Of a DNA stretch of 49,215 nt, positions 1-8,696 are shown in pieces. The position numbers and the translations under genes are program-made. The stretch covers positions 1 to 49,215 of the forward strand of contig CALZOR010000007.1 in assembly GCA_945827785.1 (NCBI GenBank), given 5' to 3'. Source of the DNA: an uncultured Bacteroidales bacterium. Its GTDB lineage: Bacteria > Bacteroidota > Bacteroidia > Bacteroidales > UBA932. Under the pieces are notes generated by a model, which did no database searches, was not told the origin of the DNA, and saw only the letters and a program-made list of their open reading frames with translations. Every line of letters starts with the position of its first letter. Position 1 is the stretch's first letter.

Positions 1-3
1 ACA

Positions 4-1326
4 ATGCAGAACAACAGATTGGAAATAATGGCCCCGGCAGGCAATTTCGAATGCCTGCACGCCGCCATCCAGGGCGGGGCCGATTCAGTATATTTCGGAG
101 TGGAGAGGCTGAACATGCGCTCACACTCCGCAAACAATTTCAAGATGGAAGACCTTGGAGAGATAGTCAGAATCTGCTCCGAGGCGGGGGTCAAGACCTA
201 TCTCACCCTCAACATAGTCCTCTACAACGATGACCTTGAAGACATGAGGAAGACGCTTGATGCTGCAAAAAAAGCTGGCATCACCGCCGTCATAGCATCG
301 GACATGGCAGCCATCATCTATGCCCGCCAGATAGGCGTCGAGGTTCACATTTCCACTCAGCTGAGCATTTCAAATGCAGAAGCCCTAAGGTTCTATGCCC
401 AGTTTGCCGATGTGATTGTGCTGGCAAGGGAGCTCACCCTTCCTCAGGTGAAGGAAATCAGGGCAACTATCGACAACGAGAACATCTGCGGTCCTTCCGG
501 GAGGCGCGTTGAAATCGAAATGTTCGCCCATGGAGCACTTTGCATGGCGATTTCCGGCAAATGCTATCTGAGCCTGCATGAGTACGGAGCATCAGCCAAC
601 CGCGGTTCCTGCTATCAGATATGTCGCCGGGGCTATCAGGTCAGGGATGTGGAGACAGGGAACGAACTGGTGGTTGACAATAAATACATAATGTCACCTA
701 AAGACCTGTGTACCATAGAGTTCATGGACAAGATCATTGATGCGGGAGTCACAGTGTTCAAGATAGAGGGACGTGCCCGGTCTGCGGAATATGTCAAGAA
801 GGTTGCCTCATGCTATCGCCGTGCAGCCGATGCTGTCTGCGAAGGACGCTACACTCCGGAGCTTGCCGCCACCCTCAAGGAGGAACTCTCGGAGGTGTTC
901 AACCGGGGATTCTGGGACGGCTACTATCAGGGCGCCCGTCTGGGTGAGTGGAGCGAGGTCTATGGTAGCAAGGCCACAAAGAAAAAGGTCTATTGCGGCA
1001 AGGTGACCAACTGGTTCGGAAGGCTCGGGGTTGCGGAAATCCTTGTGGAATCCGCGTCTCTTAAAGTTGGAGACCGGATACTGATCATAGGCCCGACCTC
1101 CGGCGTTGTAGAATACACCGTCCCAGAAATCAGGGTGGACCTCAAGCCGGTTGACCAGGCCCCGAAAGGGACACTCTGCTCAATCCCTATTGACTGGTCC
1201 AAAGCCGCCCCCGGAGCAAGGGAAGAGCGCCAGGGCCTCTGCGGCGACGGATGTAGCGAAGCATCCTGCCGAGCCATCGAAGACGAGCGCCTTCGCCGCT
1301 CAGACAAGGTCTATCTATGGGAATAA
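4..1326 (+). CDS. U32 family peptidase-like protein (TrhP/YegQ-type RNA hydroxylation)
   Basis: The 440-residue protein has the U32 architecture: an N-terminal (beta/alpha)8-like half starting LEIMAPAGNFECLHAAIQGG, then the family signature FAHGALCMAISGKC near residue 180, followed by GSCYQICRRGY. The four Cys of this part are those expected to bind an Fe-S cluster in E. coli TrhP and RlhA, which hydroxylate tRNA or 23S rRNA using prephenate. Length matches the short TrhP class (about 450 residues) rather than the long RlhA class. It ends in a Cys-rich tail (CGDGCSEASC). The old collagenase-like protease label is not supported by a protease motif here. The start lies 4 bases into the window, so a start further upstream cannot be excluded. 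Its end overlaps the next gene by 10 bp, suggesting coupled translation. Family assignment is strong; the exact RNA target is inference. Confidence 0.88.
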   Translation: MQNNRLEIMAPAGNFECLHAAIQGGADSVYFGVERLNMRSHSANNFKMEDLGEIVRICSEAGVKTYLTLNIVLYNDDLEDMRKTLDAAKKAGITAVIASDMAAIIYARQIGVEVHISTQLSISNAEALRFYAQFADVIVLARELTLPQVKEIRATIDNENICGPSGRRVEIEMFAHGALCMAISGKCYLSLHEYGASANRGSCYQICRRGYQVRDVETGNELVVDNKYIMSPKDLCTIEFMDKIIDAGVTVFKIEGRARSAEYVKKVASCYRRAADAVCEGRYTPELAATLKEELSEVFNRGFWDGYYQGARLGEWSEVYGSKATKKKVYCGKVTNWFGRLGVAEILVESASLKVGDRILIIGPTSGVVEYTVPEIRVDLKPVDQAPKGTLCSIPIDWSKAAPGAREERQGLCGDGCSEASCRAIEDERLRRSDKVYLWE

Positions 1327-2669
1327 TACCTGACAGATACATGAGGGAACTTTCGCGAATGATGCGGGAGGGTTTTCAGAGATATGAAGGAACAAGAGTC
1401 GGAGGATGGCTGGCACTGAGCCCGCTGCTGGTCTTCCTCGGGGTCTATCTGCTGTCGTCGGTGCTGGCCGGAGATTTCTACAAGATTCCGGTTTCATCGG
1501 TATTCCTGATTGCCTCTGTCTGGGCCGTATTTATATGCCGGGGAAAGACCATAGAGGAGAAAATCGCGGTGTTTTCCAAGGGAGCCGGTGACAAGAATGT
1601 GCTTCTGATGATATGGATATTCGTCCTTGCAGGTGCCTTCGCCGCCACAGCCAAACAGATTGGAGCTATTGACGCCACGGTCAATCTCACCCTCAGAATC
1701 CTCCCAGGGAAGCTGCTCTATGCCGGTCTCTTCCTTGCTTCATGTTTCATTTCCATGTCGGTGGGAACCAGTGTCGGGACCATCGTTGTCCTGGTGCCCA
1801 TTGCTGCCGGAATCGCCTCTGAAATCGGGGTCGGAGTGCCCTTTATCACTGCCATCATAGTCGGTGGCGCCTTCTTCGGAGACAATCTCTCCTTCATTTC
1901 CGACACCACAATCGCTGCCACCAGAACGCAGAACTGCTCGATGTCGGATAAATTCAAGGCCAACCTCAGCATTGCAGCGCCCGCAGCTGCCGCTGTTGCA
2001 GTTATTTATATAATTATGGGGTCTTCGGTCAGCTTTTCTCCGCAGGCCGGTGCCGTGGACTGGGTACTGCTGATTCCATATATCCTCATCATCGCCCTGT
2101 CCATCTCCGGGATGAACGTCTCGGCCGTGCTGCTGTGCGGACTGACGGTAAATGTAATTATCGGATTTGTGAGGAATCTCGTCGGCTGGAGCGACTTTCT
2201 CGGAGCTGTCGGAAGCGGCATCAGCGGAATGGGTGACCTGATTATCGTGACATTGCTTGCCGGAGGAATGCTTGAAGTCATCCGGGAATGCGGAGGACTT
2301 GACTTCATCGTAGGCAGTCTGACAAAGCACGTCAAGGGCAAACGGGGAGCAGAGCTCAGCATTGCCGGCCTTGTTTCGCTGGCAAACCTTTGTACGGCAA
2401 ACAACACAATAGCCATAATCACAACAGGAAGAATCGCCCGCGAACTGACTGAAAAATTCGGGCTGGACCCTCGGAAAAGTGCCAGCATACTTGATACCTT
2501 TTCATGCCTTGTGCAGGGCCTGATTCCCTACGGTGCCCAGCTTCTGATGGCATCCGGGCTTGCCGGCATCTCTTCTGTTTCGATTATTTCCTACCTCTAC
2601 TATCCTTTTGCACTGGGCATCATCGCCTTTGCCGCAATCATTTTCCGCTTTCCACGCCGCTACAGTTGA
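1317..2669 (+). CDS. Na+/H+ antiporter, NhaC family
   Basis: A very hydrophobic 450-residue protein with about 10-12 predicted membrane spans. It carries the NhaC-type signature GGAFFGDNLSFISDTT followed by TIAATRTQ around residues 183-205, and a preceding glycine-rich stretch SMSVGTSVGTIVVLVPIAAG. The family exchanges Na+ for H+ across the inner membrane, though some relatives exchange amines or organic acids, so the substrate is inferred. In-frame ATG starts occur at 1317, 1341, 1359 and 1362; all lie in or just after the end of the preceding U32 gene. The residues ahead of the first membrane span (about 25) are not hydrophobic. A second ATG in another frame at 1384 opens a short MKEQ-like peptide that stops after 11 codons; see findings. 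The gene converges on tilS with 60 bp between stops and no obvious hairpin. Confidence 0.85.
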   Translation: MGIIPDRYMRELSRMMREGFQRYEGTRVGGWLALSPLLVFLGVYLLSSVLAGDFYKIPVSSVFLIASVWAVFICRGKTIEEKIAVFSKGAGDKNVLLMIWIFVLAGAFAATAKQIGAIDATVNLTLRILPGKLLYAGLFLASCFISMSVGTSVGTIVVLVPIAAGIASEIGVGVPFITAIIVGGAFFGDNLSFISDTTIAATRTQNCSMSDKFKANLSIAAPAAAAVAVIYIIMGSSVSFSPQAGAVDWVLLIPYILIIALSISGMNVSAVLLCGLTVNVIIGFVRNLVGWSDFLGAVGSGISGMGDLIIVTLLAGGMLEVIRECGGLDFIVGSLTKHVKGKRGAELSIAGLVSLANLCTANNTIAIITTGRIARELTEKFGLDPRKSASILDTFSCLVQGLIPYGAQLLMASGLAGISSVSIISYLYYPFALGIIAFAAIIFRFPRRYS

Positions 2670-2729
2670 TTGTCACGATTCTGAACCATGGGCCTGGATA
2701 ACGACAACGGGAACGACTATGGACCGGGC

Positions 2730-4253
2730 TTATGAGAGTGAAGTAATGCGAAGAACTGATGTGGTTGAAGATGTGATTCGGTATGCCTGGTCAATCCGCA
2801 AGGAAAGAAGGGCAGCACAACGGCCTGAGGCTGCCTCTTCCTGATTCTGAGCATTGACAAGAAGGACAGCTCCGACCTTGTCGGCAGCATCATATTTCAA
2901 ATCGGTGAACATGTCGCTCAGAAGCTTCCGGCCGTTCAGCCCGAGAGGACGCATCCAGTCACCGCTGCGCCAGCGTCTGAGCACAAACGGGAACTTAAGA
3001 TGCTCAGCATCAAGCACCACAACCCCTTCGGGCTGTTTTATAGGCATACCGCTTTGCCACTGTACGACCTCCACAAGGAACCTGCGTCCATTGAAATTAT
3101 AGATTCCCGGGGCTCTGACAGCCATGATATCTTCCGAATAAACCTCATTTCCCTTCAAACTTACATCAAGAACTCCCCTGCCGGTCTGAAGGACATGGGT
3201 TGCTGAAGAGAAGGTCTTGCCGGAAAAAGTACGCCCGGAAACCAGAAGATTCTCAAGCGATGACAACTGGGCTGAATTGAAACCATATGGAGACAATATA
3301 TAATATAAAAGGTATCTCCACTGCGGAAAAGACAGAAGGACCTCGACATTCACCTTCACTCCTTCCAAAGTCCGTCTCACCCCCTCCAAATCCTGCCCAT
3401 CTCCCTCCACGGGAGGAAGCGTCATCATAGCACCGTCCTCATGTACGACAACCCTTGAAGCGGCCTCCTTACACCAATCCTCAACAATCGAAGCGGCATC
3501 ATTGAAATAGGAAATCTCCCGGTTGAATGTCTGTATGAAGGAAGGATTCAAGCGCTCGAACTGAGGAAATACCTCGTTGCGGATGCGGTTGCGCTTGTAG
3601 TCAGATGAAAGATTTGAACTGTCATTCCTGTATTTTATACCCCAGGAAAAGGCATATCCCTCTATCTGCTTGCGGGTAAAACCCAGCATCGGACGGACCA
3701 AAACAGTTTTACGGCCGGATATTCCCTCTTCGGATGCACAGTCCCCGAAAGGAAAGTCCGAAACTAGTTGCATTCCCGTGATTCCATCCAGGCCAGTTCC
3801 ACGCAAAAGATTGAGCATCAACGTCTCAGCATTGTCATTGGCATTGTGAGCCACGGCCGTGAAAGCATATCTGCATTCGCGGCAAAGGTCAGCGAACCAC
3901 CGGTATCGAAGCTCCCGGGCCGCCATTTCAATGCTTACCGAATGTTCCGAAGCATAGCCTTCGGTTTCAAACGAAGCCAGATGCAGTTTAACCCCATGCC
4001 CGGCTGCCCAAGCCTCAACGAGTGCCTGGTCTCCGTCACTTTCGGCTCCCCGCAAATTGAAATTGCAGTGCGCAATGGCAAATTCGCCCTCGCATGAGCG
4101 CTGGAACAGGTCTGCCATGACCATGGAATCCACGCCTCCGCTGACGGCAACGAGCATCTTTGGCCCACACTTGCCATCAAACGAAGAGGCTGACCAATTT
4201 TCATTGACCAGCCCCCTCAATTCATCAATTATTTCAGAAAAACGCCTGAGCAT
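2730..4253 (-). CDS. tilS: tRNA(Ile)-lysidine synthetase TilS
   Basis: TilS modifies C34 of the tRNA-Ile CAU anticodon to lysidine, so that it reads AUA and is charged with Ile. The N-terminal PP-loop ATP-binding motif SGGVDS is at residues 38-43, followed by the conserved HCNFNLRGAESDGD stretch and AHNANDNAET, both typical of the TilS/MesJ N-type ATPase domain. The C-terminal part contains RSGDWMRPLGLNGRKLLSD, matching the TilS C-terminal domain that contacts the tRNA acceptor. Length (507 residues) is somewhat longer than E. coli TilS, usual for this phylum. The start is 5 bp after the stop of the DUF3078 gene on the same strand, so it is the last gene of a proS - DUF3078 - tilS operon. Gene identity is well supported. 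Confidence 0.93.
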   Translation of the reverse strand: MLRRFSEIIDELRGLVNENWSASSFDGKCGPKMLVAVSGGVDSMVMADLFQRSCEGEFAIAHCNFNLRGAESDGDQALVEAWAAGHGVKLHLASFETEGYASEHSVSIEMAARELRYRWFADLCRECRYAFTAVAHNANDNAETLMLNLLRGTGLDGITGMQLVSDFPFGDCASEEGISGRKTVLVRPMLGFTRKQIEGYAFSWGIKYRNDSSNLSSDYKRNRIRNEVFPQFERLNPSFIQTFNREISYFNDAASIVEDWCKEAASRVVVHEDGAMMTLPPVEGDGQDLEGVRRTLEGVKVNVEVLLSFPQWRYLLYYILSPYGFNSAQLSSLENLLVSGRTFSGKTFSSATHVLQTGRGVLDVSLKGNEVYSEDIMAVRAPGIYNFNGRRFLVEVVQWQSGMPIKQPEGVVVLDAEHLKFPFVLRRWRSGDWMRPLGLNGRKLLSDMFTDLKYDAADKVGAVLLVNAQNQEEAASGRCAALLSLRIDQAYRITSSTTSVLRITSLS

Positions 4254-4258
4254 CAGTC

Positions 4259-5488
4259 TTAGTTCTTCTTGCTTGCAATTGTATAGGTGAATCCGAATGC
4301 AAGGGACTCTTTGAACTGTACAAGAGGTCCGGCACCTTTGTTAGCCCATCCGTTTGCACCCCATTTTTCATTGTATTTCGCGCTCTTGCTGCACCTCTTG
4401 TCATAAGCTTCTGTGCTGAACATCACCATATCATCATAGATGAGGTTAGTGGTGAGGGTAAGAGAGAAATACTTGGCAATCTTCCAGTCGAAACGGTTGT
4501 CCCAGTTGATACGTGGACACGGATTGGTCTTGTGATTCTTGAGGTAATCCTCGAAAAGGACAATCTGGGTTGAATAGGCGAAATTGTCATTGACATTCAC
4601 CTTTATATCAATCTTCAGCTGGGCACCGAATTCGAAGCGGGCGCTACGATAGAACTTGTCTCCTATTGCCTCATTCTGTTCTGCACTGCTGAGAGCGGCA
4701 TATTCCGCAGTAGCCTTGTAGGCATCGACATCTTCGATTGTCTTTCCCTTCTTGAGCTGCATACCGTAAGCAGTCCTGAGCTTCTTGTCAGTCACGATTA
4801 CATAACCTCCTGTCAAAGGTGCAAAGTTGACGGCAAGCCATTTGGTCGGGGTATAATCGATACCGAGAGCGAGGTTAGTGTAGGCCGGTGCAAGGAAATT
4901 TGACTTCAGTACCCTGGCATCCCTCCAAAGCTCTTTCTGGACCTTTTTGTCAAGAGCATCCAGACCCGGAAGATTTCCCTGAGCATCCTTGTACGAATCC
5001 GGTACGGACGGAGTCTTGTAGTCCCATCCCCTTGTAAACTGCGACTTGAAATCGAAGTTGGCAGAGAAATAGAGATATTTGGTGGAAGGAGCCTTGTAAC
5101 CCCATTTACTCTCAAGATAGATGCGGTCGGTGCTCTTCTGGAGCAGAGGTTTTGAAGATGAATAGAGGACTCCGAAATCGAGCTGGAGTCGGTTGTTCCA
5201 AATCATGTCATCCTTCTTGTAGTTTGCATTGCCATCAATGAAAGCGGCAAGCGAGAAGGTATTGTCTCCACCGGCAGCCCAGTTGGTAAGACTTGTCTGA
5301 CCTATATTGAGATTTGTCTTGAGAGACTCGGACCAGTAGTTAGGCTTCTTGACTTCAGGCTTAGCCTCAGGAGCCTGGGATACGGTTCTTGCAGCTTCAG
5401 CGGCAGCCTTCTGAGCTTCTGTAAGTTCTTGTGCAGCAGCACCTAAAGAAATAATAGCTGCAAAAAAAGCAATAAAAATTCTTTTCAT
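4259..5488 (-). CDS. DUF3078 domain outer-membrane protein
   Basis: The chosen start, MKRIFIAFFAAIISLGAAAQ, gives a clean Sec signal peptide with cleavage after about residue 20 and a mature 390-residue protein. The open frame runs 160 codons further upstream, but that part lies inside proS and is a shadow. A short Ala/Glu-rich segment follows the signal, then alternating aromatic and polar strands (NYWSESLKTNLNIGQTSLTN, IWNNRLQLDFGVLYSS, YLYFSANFDFKSQF) typical of a beta-barrel, matching the Bacteroidetes DUF3078 family. The protein ends in alternating residues (FGFTYTIASKKN), not a classical terminal Phe. The role is unknown; outer-membrane location is inferred. It lies between proS (16 bp) and tilS (5 bp) and is probably co-transcribed with both. 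Confidence 0.8.
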   Translation of the reverse strand: MKRIFIAFFAAIISLGAAAQELTEAQKAAAEAARTVSQAPEAKPEVKKPNYWSESLKTNLNIGQTSLTNWAAGGDNTFSLAAFIDGNANYKKDDMIWNNRLQLDFGVLYSSSKPLLQKSTDRIYLESKWGYKAPSTKYLYFSANFDFKSQFTRGWDYKTPSVPDSYKDAQGNLPGLDALDKKVQKELWRDARVLKSNFLAPAYTNLALGIDYTPTKWLAVNFAPLTGGYVIVTDKKLRTAYGMQLKKGKTIEDVDAYKATAEYAALSSAEQNEAIGDKFYRSARFEFGAQLKIDIKVNVNDNFAYSTQIVLFEDYLKNHKTNPCPRINWDNRFDWKIAKYFSLTLTTNLIYDDMVMFSTEAYDKRCSKSAKYNEKWGANGWANKGAGPLVQFKESLAFGFTYTIASKKN

Positions 5489-5504
5489 AGTGTGTTTTGA
5501 TTCT

Positions 5505-6986
5505 TTAATATGACATAGCGAAGAGAACCCTCTGATGTGAAGGCTTGCCGGTGTAGATGCACTTGCCTTCCTCGACGCATACTGCGCTGTCCATAGGGAT
5601 GCAGCGGATTGTCGCCTTGGTCTCTTCCTTGATTTTCTCTTCGGTCTCCTTGGTGCCGTCCCAGTGGCAGAGCAGGAAGCCTCCCTTGGTAATTTCTTCC
5701 TTGAACTCCTCCCATGTGTCCACCTTGCGGATATTGTCATCCCTGAATTTGAGGGCTCTTGCATAGATATTATCCTGAATATCAACAAGCAGGTCCTCGA
5801 TTCTCTTTGCAAGACCTTCAACCGGCACGGATATCTTCTCAAGAGTATCACGACGGGCAATTTCCACGGTACCGTTAGCAAGGTCGCGGGCACCGACTGC
5901 AAGGCGTACAGGAACTCCCTTGAGCTCCCACTCCGCAAACTTGAAGCCCGGACGGAGGGTGTCGCGGTCGTCAATCTTCACGCTATGGCCATGAGCCTCA
6001 AGTTCAGCCTTGAGTTCGCTCATCTTTTCGAAGATTGCCCTGTTGCCTTCCTCGTCTTTTCCGACGATTGGGACGATAACTACCTGAATCGGAGCAAGTT
6101 TCGGAGGTAGTACGAGTCCGTTGTCGTCTCCATGAGCCATGATCAGCGCACCCATCAGACGGGTTGAAACTCCCCATGAAGTTGCCCACACATATTCCTG
6201 CTTGCCTTCCTTGTTGGTGAATAGTACATCGAAAGCCTTTGCAAAGTTCTGTCCGAGGAAGTGGGAGGTTCCTGCCTGGAGAGCCTTTCCATCCTGCATC
6301 ATGGCCTCGATGGTCATGGTGTCCAGGGCTCCTGCGAACCTTTCATTAGGACTTTTATGGCCCACAACTACAGGAAGCGCCATCCAGTTGCGCGCGAAAT
6401 CGGCATAGACATTCACCATCTTGGTTGCCTCAGCAATTGCCTCCTGCTCAGTTGCATGGGCAGTGTGACCTTCCTGCCAGAGAAACTCGGCTGTCCTGAG
6501 GAAAAGGCGAGTACGCATTTCCCAGCGAACAACATTTGCCCACTGGTTGCACAAAATCGGAAGATCGCGCCATGATGTAACCCAATTCTTGTATGTATTC
6601 CAGATTATGGTTTCCGAGGTTGGCCTTACCACGAGCTCCTCTTCAAGCTTTGCAGACGGATCCACAACCACCCCCGGGCCGTCAGGATTGGCCATGAGAC
6701 GATGATGTGTCACTACAGCACACTCTTTTGCGAATCCCTCCACATGCTCCGCCTCACGACTGAGGAAAGATTTCGGGATGAAAAGAGGGAAATAAGCATT
6801 CTGATGTCCGGTATCCTTGAACATTTTGTCGAGGACGCTCTGCATCTTCTCCCAAATAGCATATCCGTATGGTTTTATGACCATACAACCCCTTACTGCT
6901 GAACGCTCTGCGAGGTCAGCCTTAACTACCAGATTGTCGTACCACTGAGAATAATTCTCGGATCTTTTGGTAACCTCTTTTGCCAT
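5505..6986 (-). CDS. proS: Prolyl-tRNA synthetase (type 3)
   Basis: Class II aminoacyl-tRNA synthetase that charges tRNA-Pro. The protein has 493 residues and the archaeal/eukaryote-like type 3 layout used by Bacteroidetes: no editing insertion between motifs 2 and 3, and a C-terminal anticodon-binding domain followed by a short extra domain ending in Tyr. Visible motifs are [15 protein letters not shown], motif 2 [20 protein letters not shown] with the following GHTAHAT, and motif 3 in [19 protein letters not shown]. The C-terminal part has Cys pairs ([23 protein letters not shown]) as in the zinc-binding tail of this type. It is first in the leftward operon with DUF3078 and tilS. The 166 bp to the divergent lipoprotein ORF contains a good -7 match for this gene. 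Confidence 0.96.
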   Translation of the reverse strand: MAKEVTKRSENYSQWYDNLVVKADLAERSAVRGCMVIKPYGYAIWEKMQSVLDKMFKDTGHQNAYFPLFIPKSFLSREAEHVEGFAKECAVVTHHRLMANPDGPGVVVDPSAKLEEELVVRPTSETIIWNTYKNWVTSWRDLPILCNQWANVVRWEMRTRLFLRTAEFLWQEGHTAHATEQEAIAEATKMVNVYADFARNWMALPVVVGHKSPNERFAGALDTMTIEAMMQDGKALQAGTSHFLGQNFAKAFDVLFTNKEGKQEYVWATSWGVSTRLMGALIMAHGDDNGLVLPPKLAPIQVVIVPIVGKDEEGNRAIFEKMSELKAELEAHGHSVKIDDRDTLRPGFKFAEWELKGVPVRLAVGARDLANGTVEIARRDTLEKISVPVEGLAKRIEDLLVDIQDNIYARALKFRDDNIRKVDTWEEFKEEITKGGFLLCHWDGTKETEEKIKEETKATIRCIPMDSAVCVEEGKCIYTGKPSHQRVLFAMSY

Positions 6987-7087
6987 TGTTTATTGTTTTT
7001 GTATTTTTTTATTTCTATCATTGCACTTGCTTGGACTTGCAGGCCCTGCAAAAAACGGCAAGATTCTTGTAAATACCAAGCAGGTTG

Positions 7088-7095
7088 CAAAGATA
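7088..7095 (-). promoter_or_regulatory. Possible proS promoter (-7 element)
   Basis: On the minus strand this reads TATCTTTG, a full match to the Bacteroidetes -7 consensus TAnnTTTG. It is about 100 bp upstream of the proS start. No TTTG -33 element lies at the usual 19-20 bp spacing, so the call rests on the -7 match and position only. Confidence 0.4.
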
Positions 7096-7154
7096 TGAAT
7101 TTTATCGGAATTACAGGTATTTATGCAACCGACACCTTATTAAATAATATAAAT

Positions 7155-7159
7155 GGAGG
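7155..7159 (+). promoter_or_regulatory. GGAGG ribosome-binding site that fixes the lipoprotein start
   Basis: GGAGG sits 8 bases before the ATG at 7168. Strong Shine-Dalgarno sequences are rare in this window, and this one favours ATG 7168 over the in-frame ATG at 7153, which overlaps the GGAGG itself. The 7168 start also gives a proper lipoprotein signal peptide. Confidence 0.65.
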
Positions 7160-7167
7160 TTATTTTT

Positions 7168-8619
7168 ATGAAAAGAACAGTTGGACTACTGGTTTCCGCA
7201 GCGGCGATACTTCTGTCTTCGTGCGGGACAACTGCCCGATATGCTTCTTCAGACAACGGGCAGAGATTTCAGGATGGAATCTACGGCACAACTCCATCAT
7301 TCCGGACCAAGGCCGAGAAAGAACTCGGCAAACAGGCCGCAGATGCCCTTATCGAAAAGACTCAGGCTTCAGAGATATATCTTTTCGGCGATAAGAAAGA
7401 CACCGTCATCATTCCGGACAACATGGCTGCAAAGATCAAGCTGAACACCCAGGAAGGCACGAGCGTGACGGTCGTGAATGTCGAGAATCTGTATGAATGG
7501 GATTTCTATAATCCTTATGACATCCGTAACTCATACTGGTACGGATATGGACCATATTATTCATGGACCTACAGTCCATGGAGATACCGATATGACCCAT
7601 GGTACTATGGATTCAGCCCGTTCTATCGCGACCCATGGTATTACGGACACTATTATTATGGATTCTATGATCCTTTCTATTTTGACCCATGGTATGGATT
7701 CCGCGACCCATGGTATTACCACCACCATGGATGGTACGACCCGTTCTATCACGACCACCATCATCACCACCCTGCACCTCCGAAGAGGGATGTCTATCAC
7801 GGTTCACGTGCGAATGCCGGATTCACACAGGCAGGATCGGGAAGGGTTTCAGCAAACGGAGGCAGCTCATACGCAACAAGCCAGCGAGTTGCGGGCACGT
7901 CAAGGTCTGAGGCGGCAGGTGCTTCACGCAGCGGAGCGGTACGTCAGGGAAGTTCGGCACCTGTAAGGCAGGGAGCCGCCTCGACAAATCCGACGAGGGT
8001 ATCATCTGCCGGAAGGACCGGAGCAAGCGCATCTGCAAGCAGGGTTACCTCTGCGACGAGGACTGGCAGCACAGCCACAAGGCTTACCGCCTCTACAAGG
8101 ACCACTGCGACTACTGTCCGGACCACGGCAACGACCTCAAGGGCGACCGCAGGAACCACGACAAGACCTGCAACAGTTTCAGGCACGACGACCTCAAGGG
8201 CGGTGGCTGGCACGGCATCAAGGACCACGGCAACGACCTCAAGGGCCACGGCAGCAACAAGACCGGCAACAACCTCTGCATCAACCAACTACAGAAGGCC
8301 AACAAGTTCATCATCTTCTTCAGCCAGCGGTTCATATTCAAGGAGTTCTTCTTCCGGCAGTTCGTCAGGCTATACAAGAAGCAGTTCGTCAGGCTACACC
8401 AGAAGCAGCTCATCGTCTGGCAACAACAGTTCGTCATCGAACTATTACAGGAGTTCTTCATCTTCGTCAAGCTACAACAGAAGCTCTTCGTCGTCAGGCA
8501 GCTCATACTCACGCAGTTCGTCAAGTTACAGCGGCGGATCATCGAGAGGCAGCTATTCGGGAGGCGGAAGCAGCAGCGGAGCAAGCCGCAGCAGCGGTGG
8601 CGGCAGTTACAGACGCTGA
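7168..8619 (+). CDS. Tyr/Trp/His-rich and Ser/Thr-rich low-complexity lipoprotein
   Basis: The start at 7168 gives MKRTVGLLVSAAAILLSSCG, a lipoprotein signal with lipobox LSSC and Cys19 as the lipid anchor. Residues 20-115 look like a folded domain ending in VTVVNVENLYEWDFYNPYD. Residues about 120-205 are a striking array of aromatic repeats (DPWYYG, DPFYFDPWYG) ending in HHHGWYDPFYHDHHHHH. From about 215 to the end the protein is almost all Ser, Thr, Arg, Ala and Gly, with repeats such as TTSRATA and later runs of YSRSSSS and SSSSSG. There are no further Cys. Similar proteins in Bacteroidales are sometimes mislabelled vitellogenin-like because of the composition. The function is unknown. Likely exported and anchored in the outer membrane; the His cluster could bind metal (inference). 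The next gene follows after 77 bp. Confidence 0.8.
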   Translation: MKRTVGLLVSAAAILLSSCGTTARYASSDNGQRFQDGIYGTTPSFRTKAEKELGKQAADALIEKTQASEIYLFGDKKDTVIIPDNMAAKIKLNTQEGTSVTVVNVENLYEWDFYNPYDIRNSYWYGYGPYYSWTYSPWRYRYDPWYYGFSPFYRDPWYYGHYYYGFYDPFYFDPWYGFRDPWYYHHHGWYDPFYHDHHHHHPAPPKRDVYHGSRANAGFTQAGSGRVSANGGSSYATSQRVAGTSRSEAAGASRSGAVRQGSSAPVRQGAASTNPTRVSSAGRTGASASASRVTSATRTGSTATRLTASTRTTATTVRTTATTSRATAGTTTRPATVSGTTTSRAVAGTASRTTATTSRATAATRPATTSASTNYRRPTSSSSSSASGSYSRSSSSGSSSGYTRSSSSGYTRSSSSSGNNSSSSNYYRSSSSSSSYNRSSSSSGSSYSRSSSSYSGGSSRGSYSGGGSSSGASRSSGGGSYRR

Positions 8620-8648
8620 CCGCATCAGCCAATCAGATAACTGTATGA

Positions 8649-8667
8649 CAGGCTGCATGACAGCCTG
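8649..8667 (+). terminator. Hairpin between lipoprotein and FadL-like gene
   Basis: CAGGCTG, five bases, then CAGCCTG form a perfect 7-bp stem. It is followed by AAAATTTCAG, not a T-run, so it may be a weak terminator or an mRNA processing/stability hairpin rather than a strong stop. It lies 30 bp after the lipoprotein stop and 29 bp before the next start. Confidence 0.35.
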
Positions 8668-8696
8668 AAAATTTCAGAAAATTTAACAAGCACAAT

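Noticed and set aside
5489..5974. N-terminal 162 codons of the long frame containing the DUF3078 gene
   Set aside because: This part overlaps proS on the same strand in another frame. The MKRIFIAFF signal peptide marks the true start at 5488.
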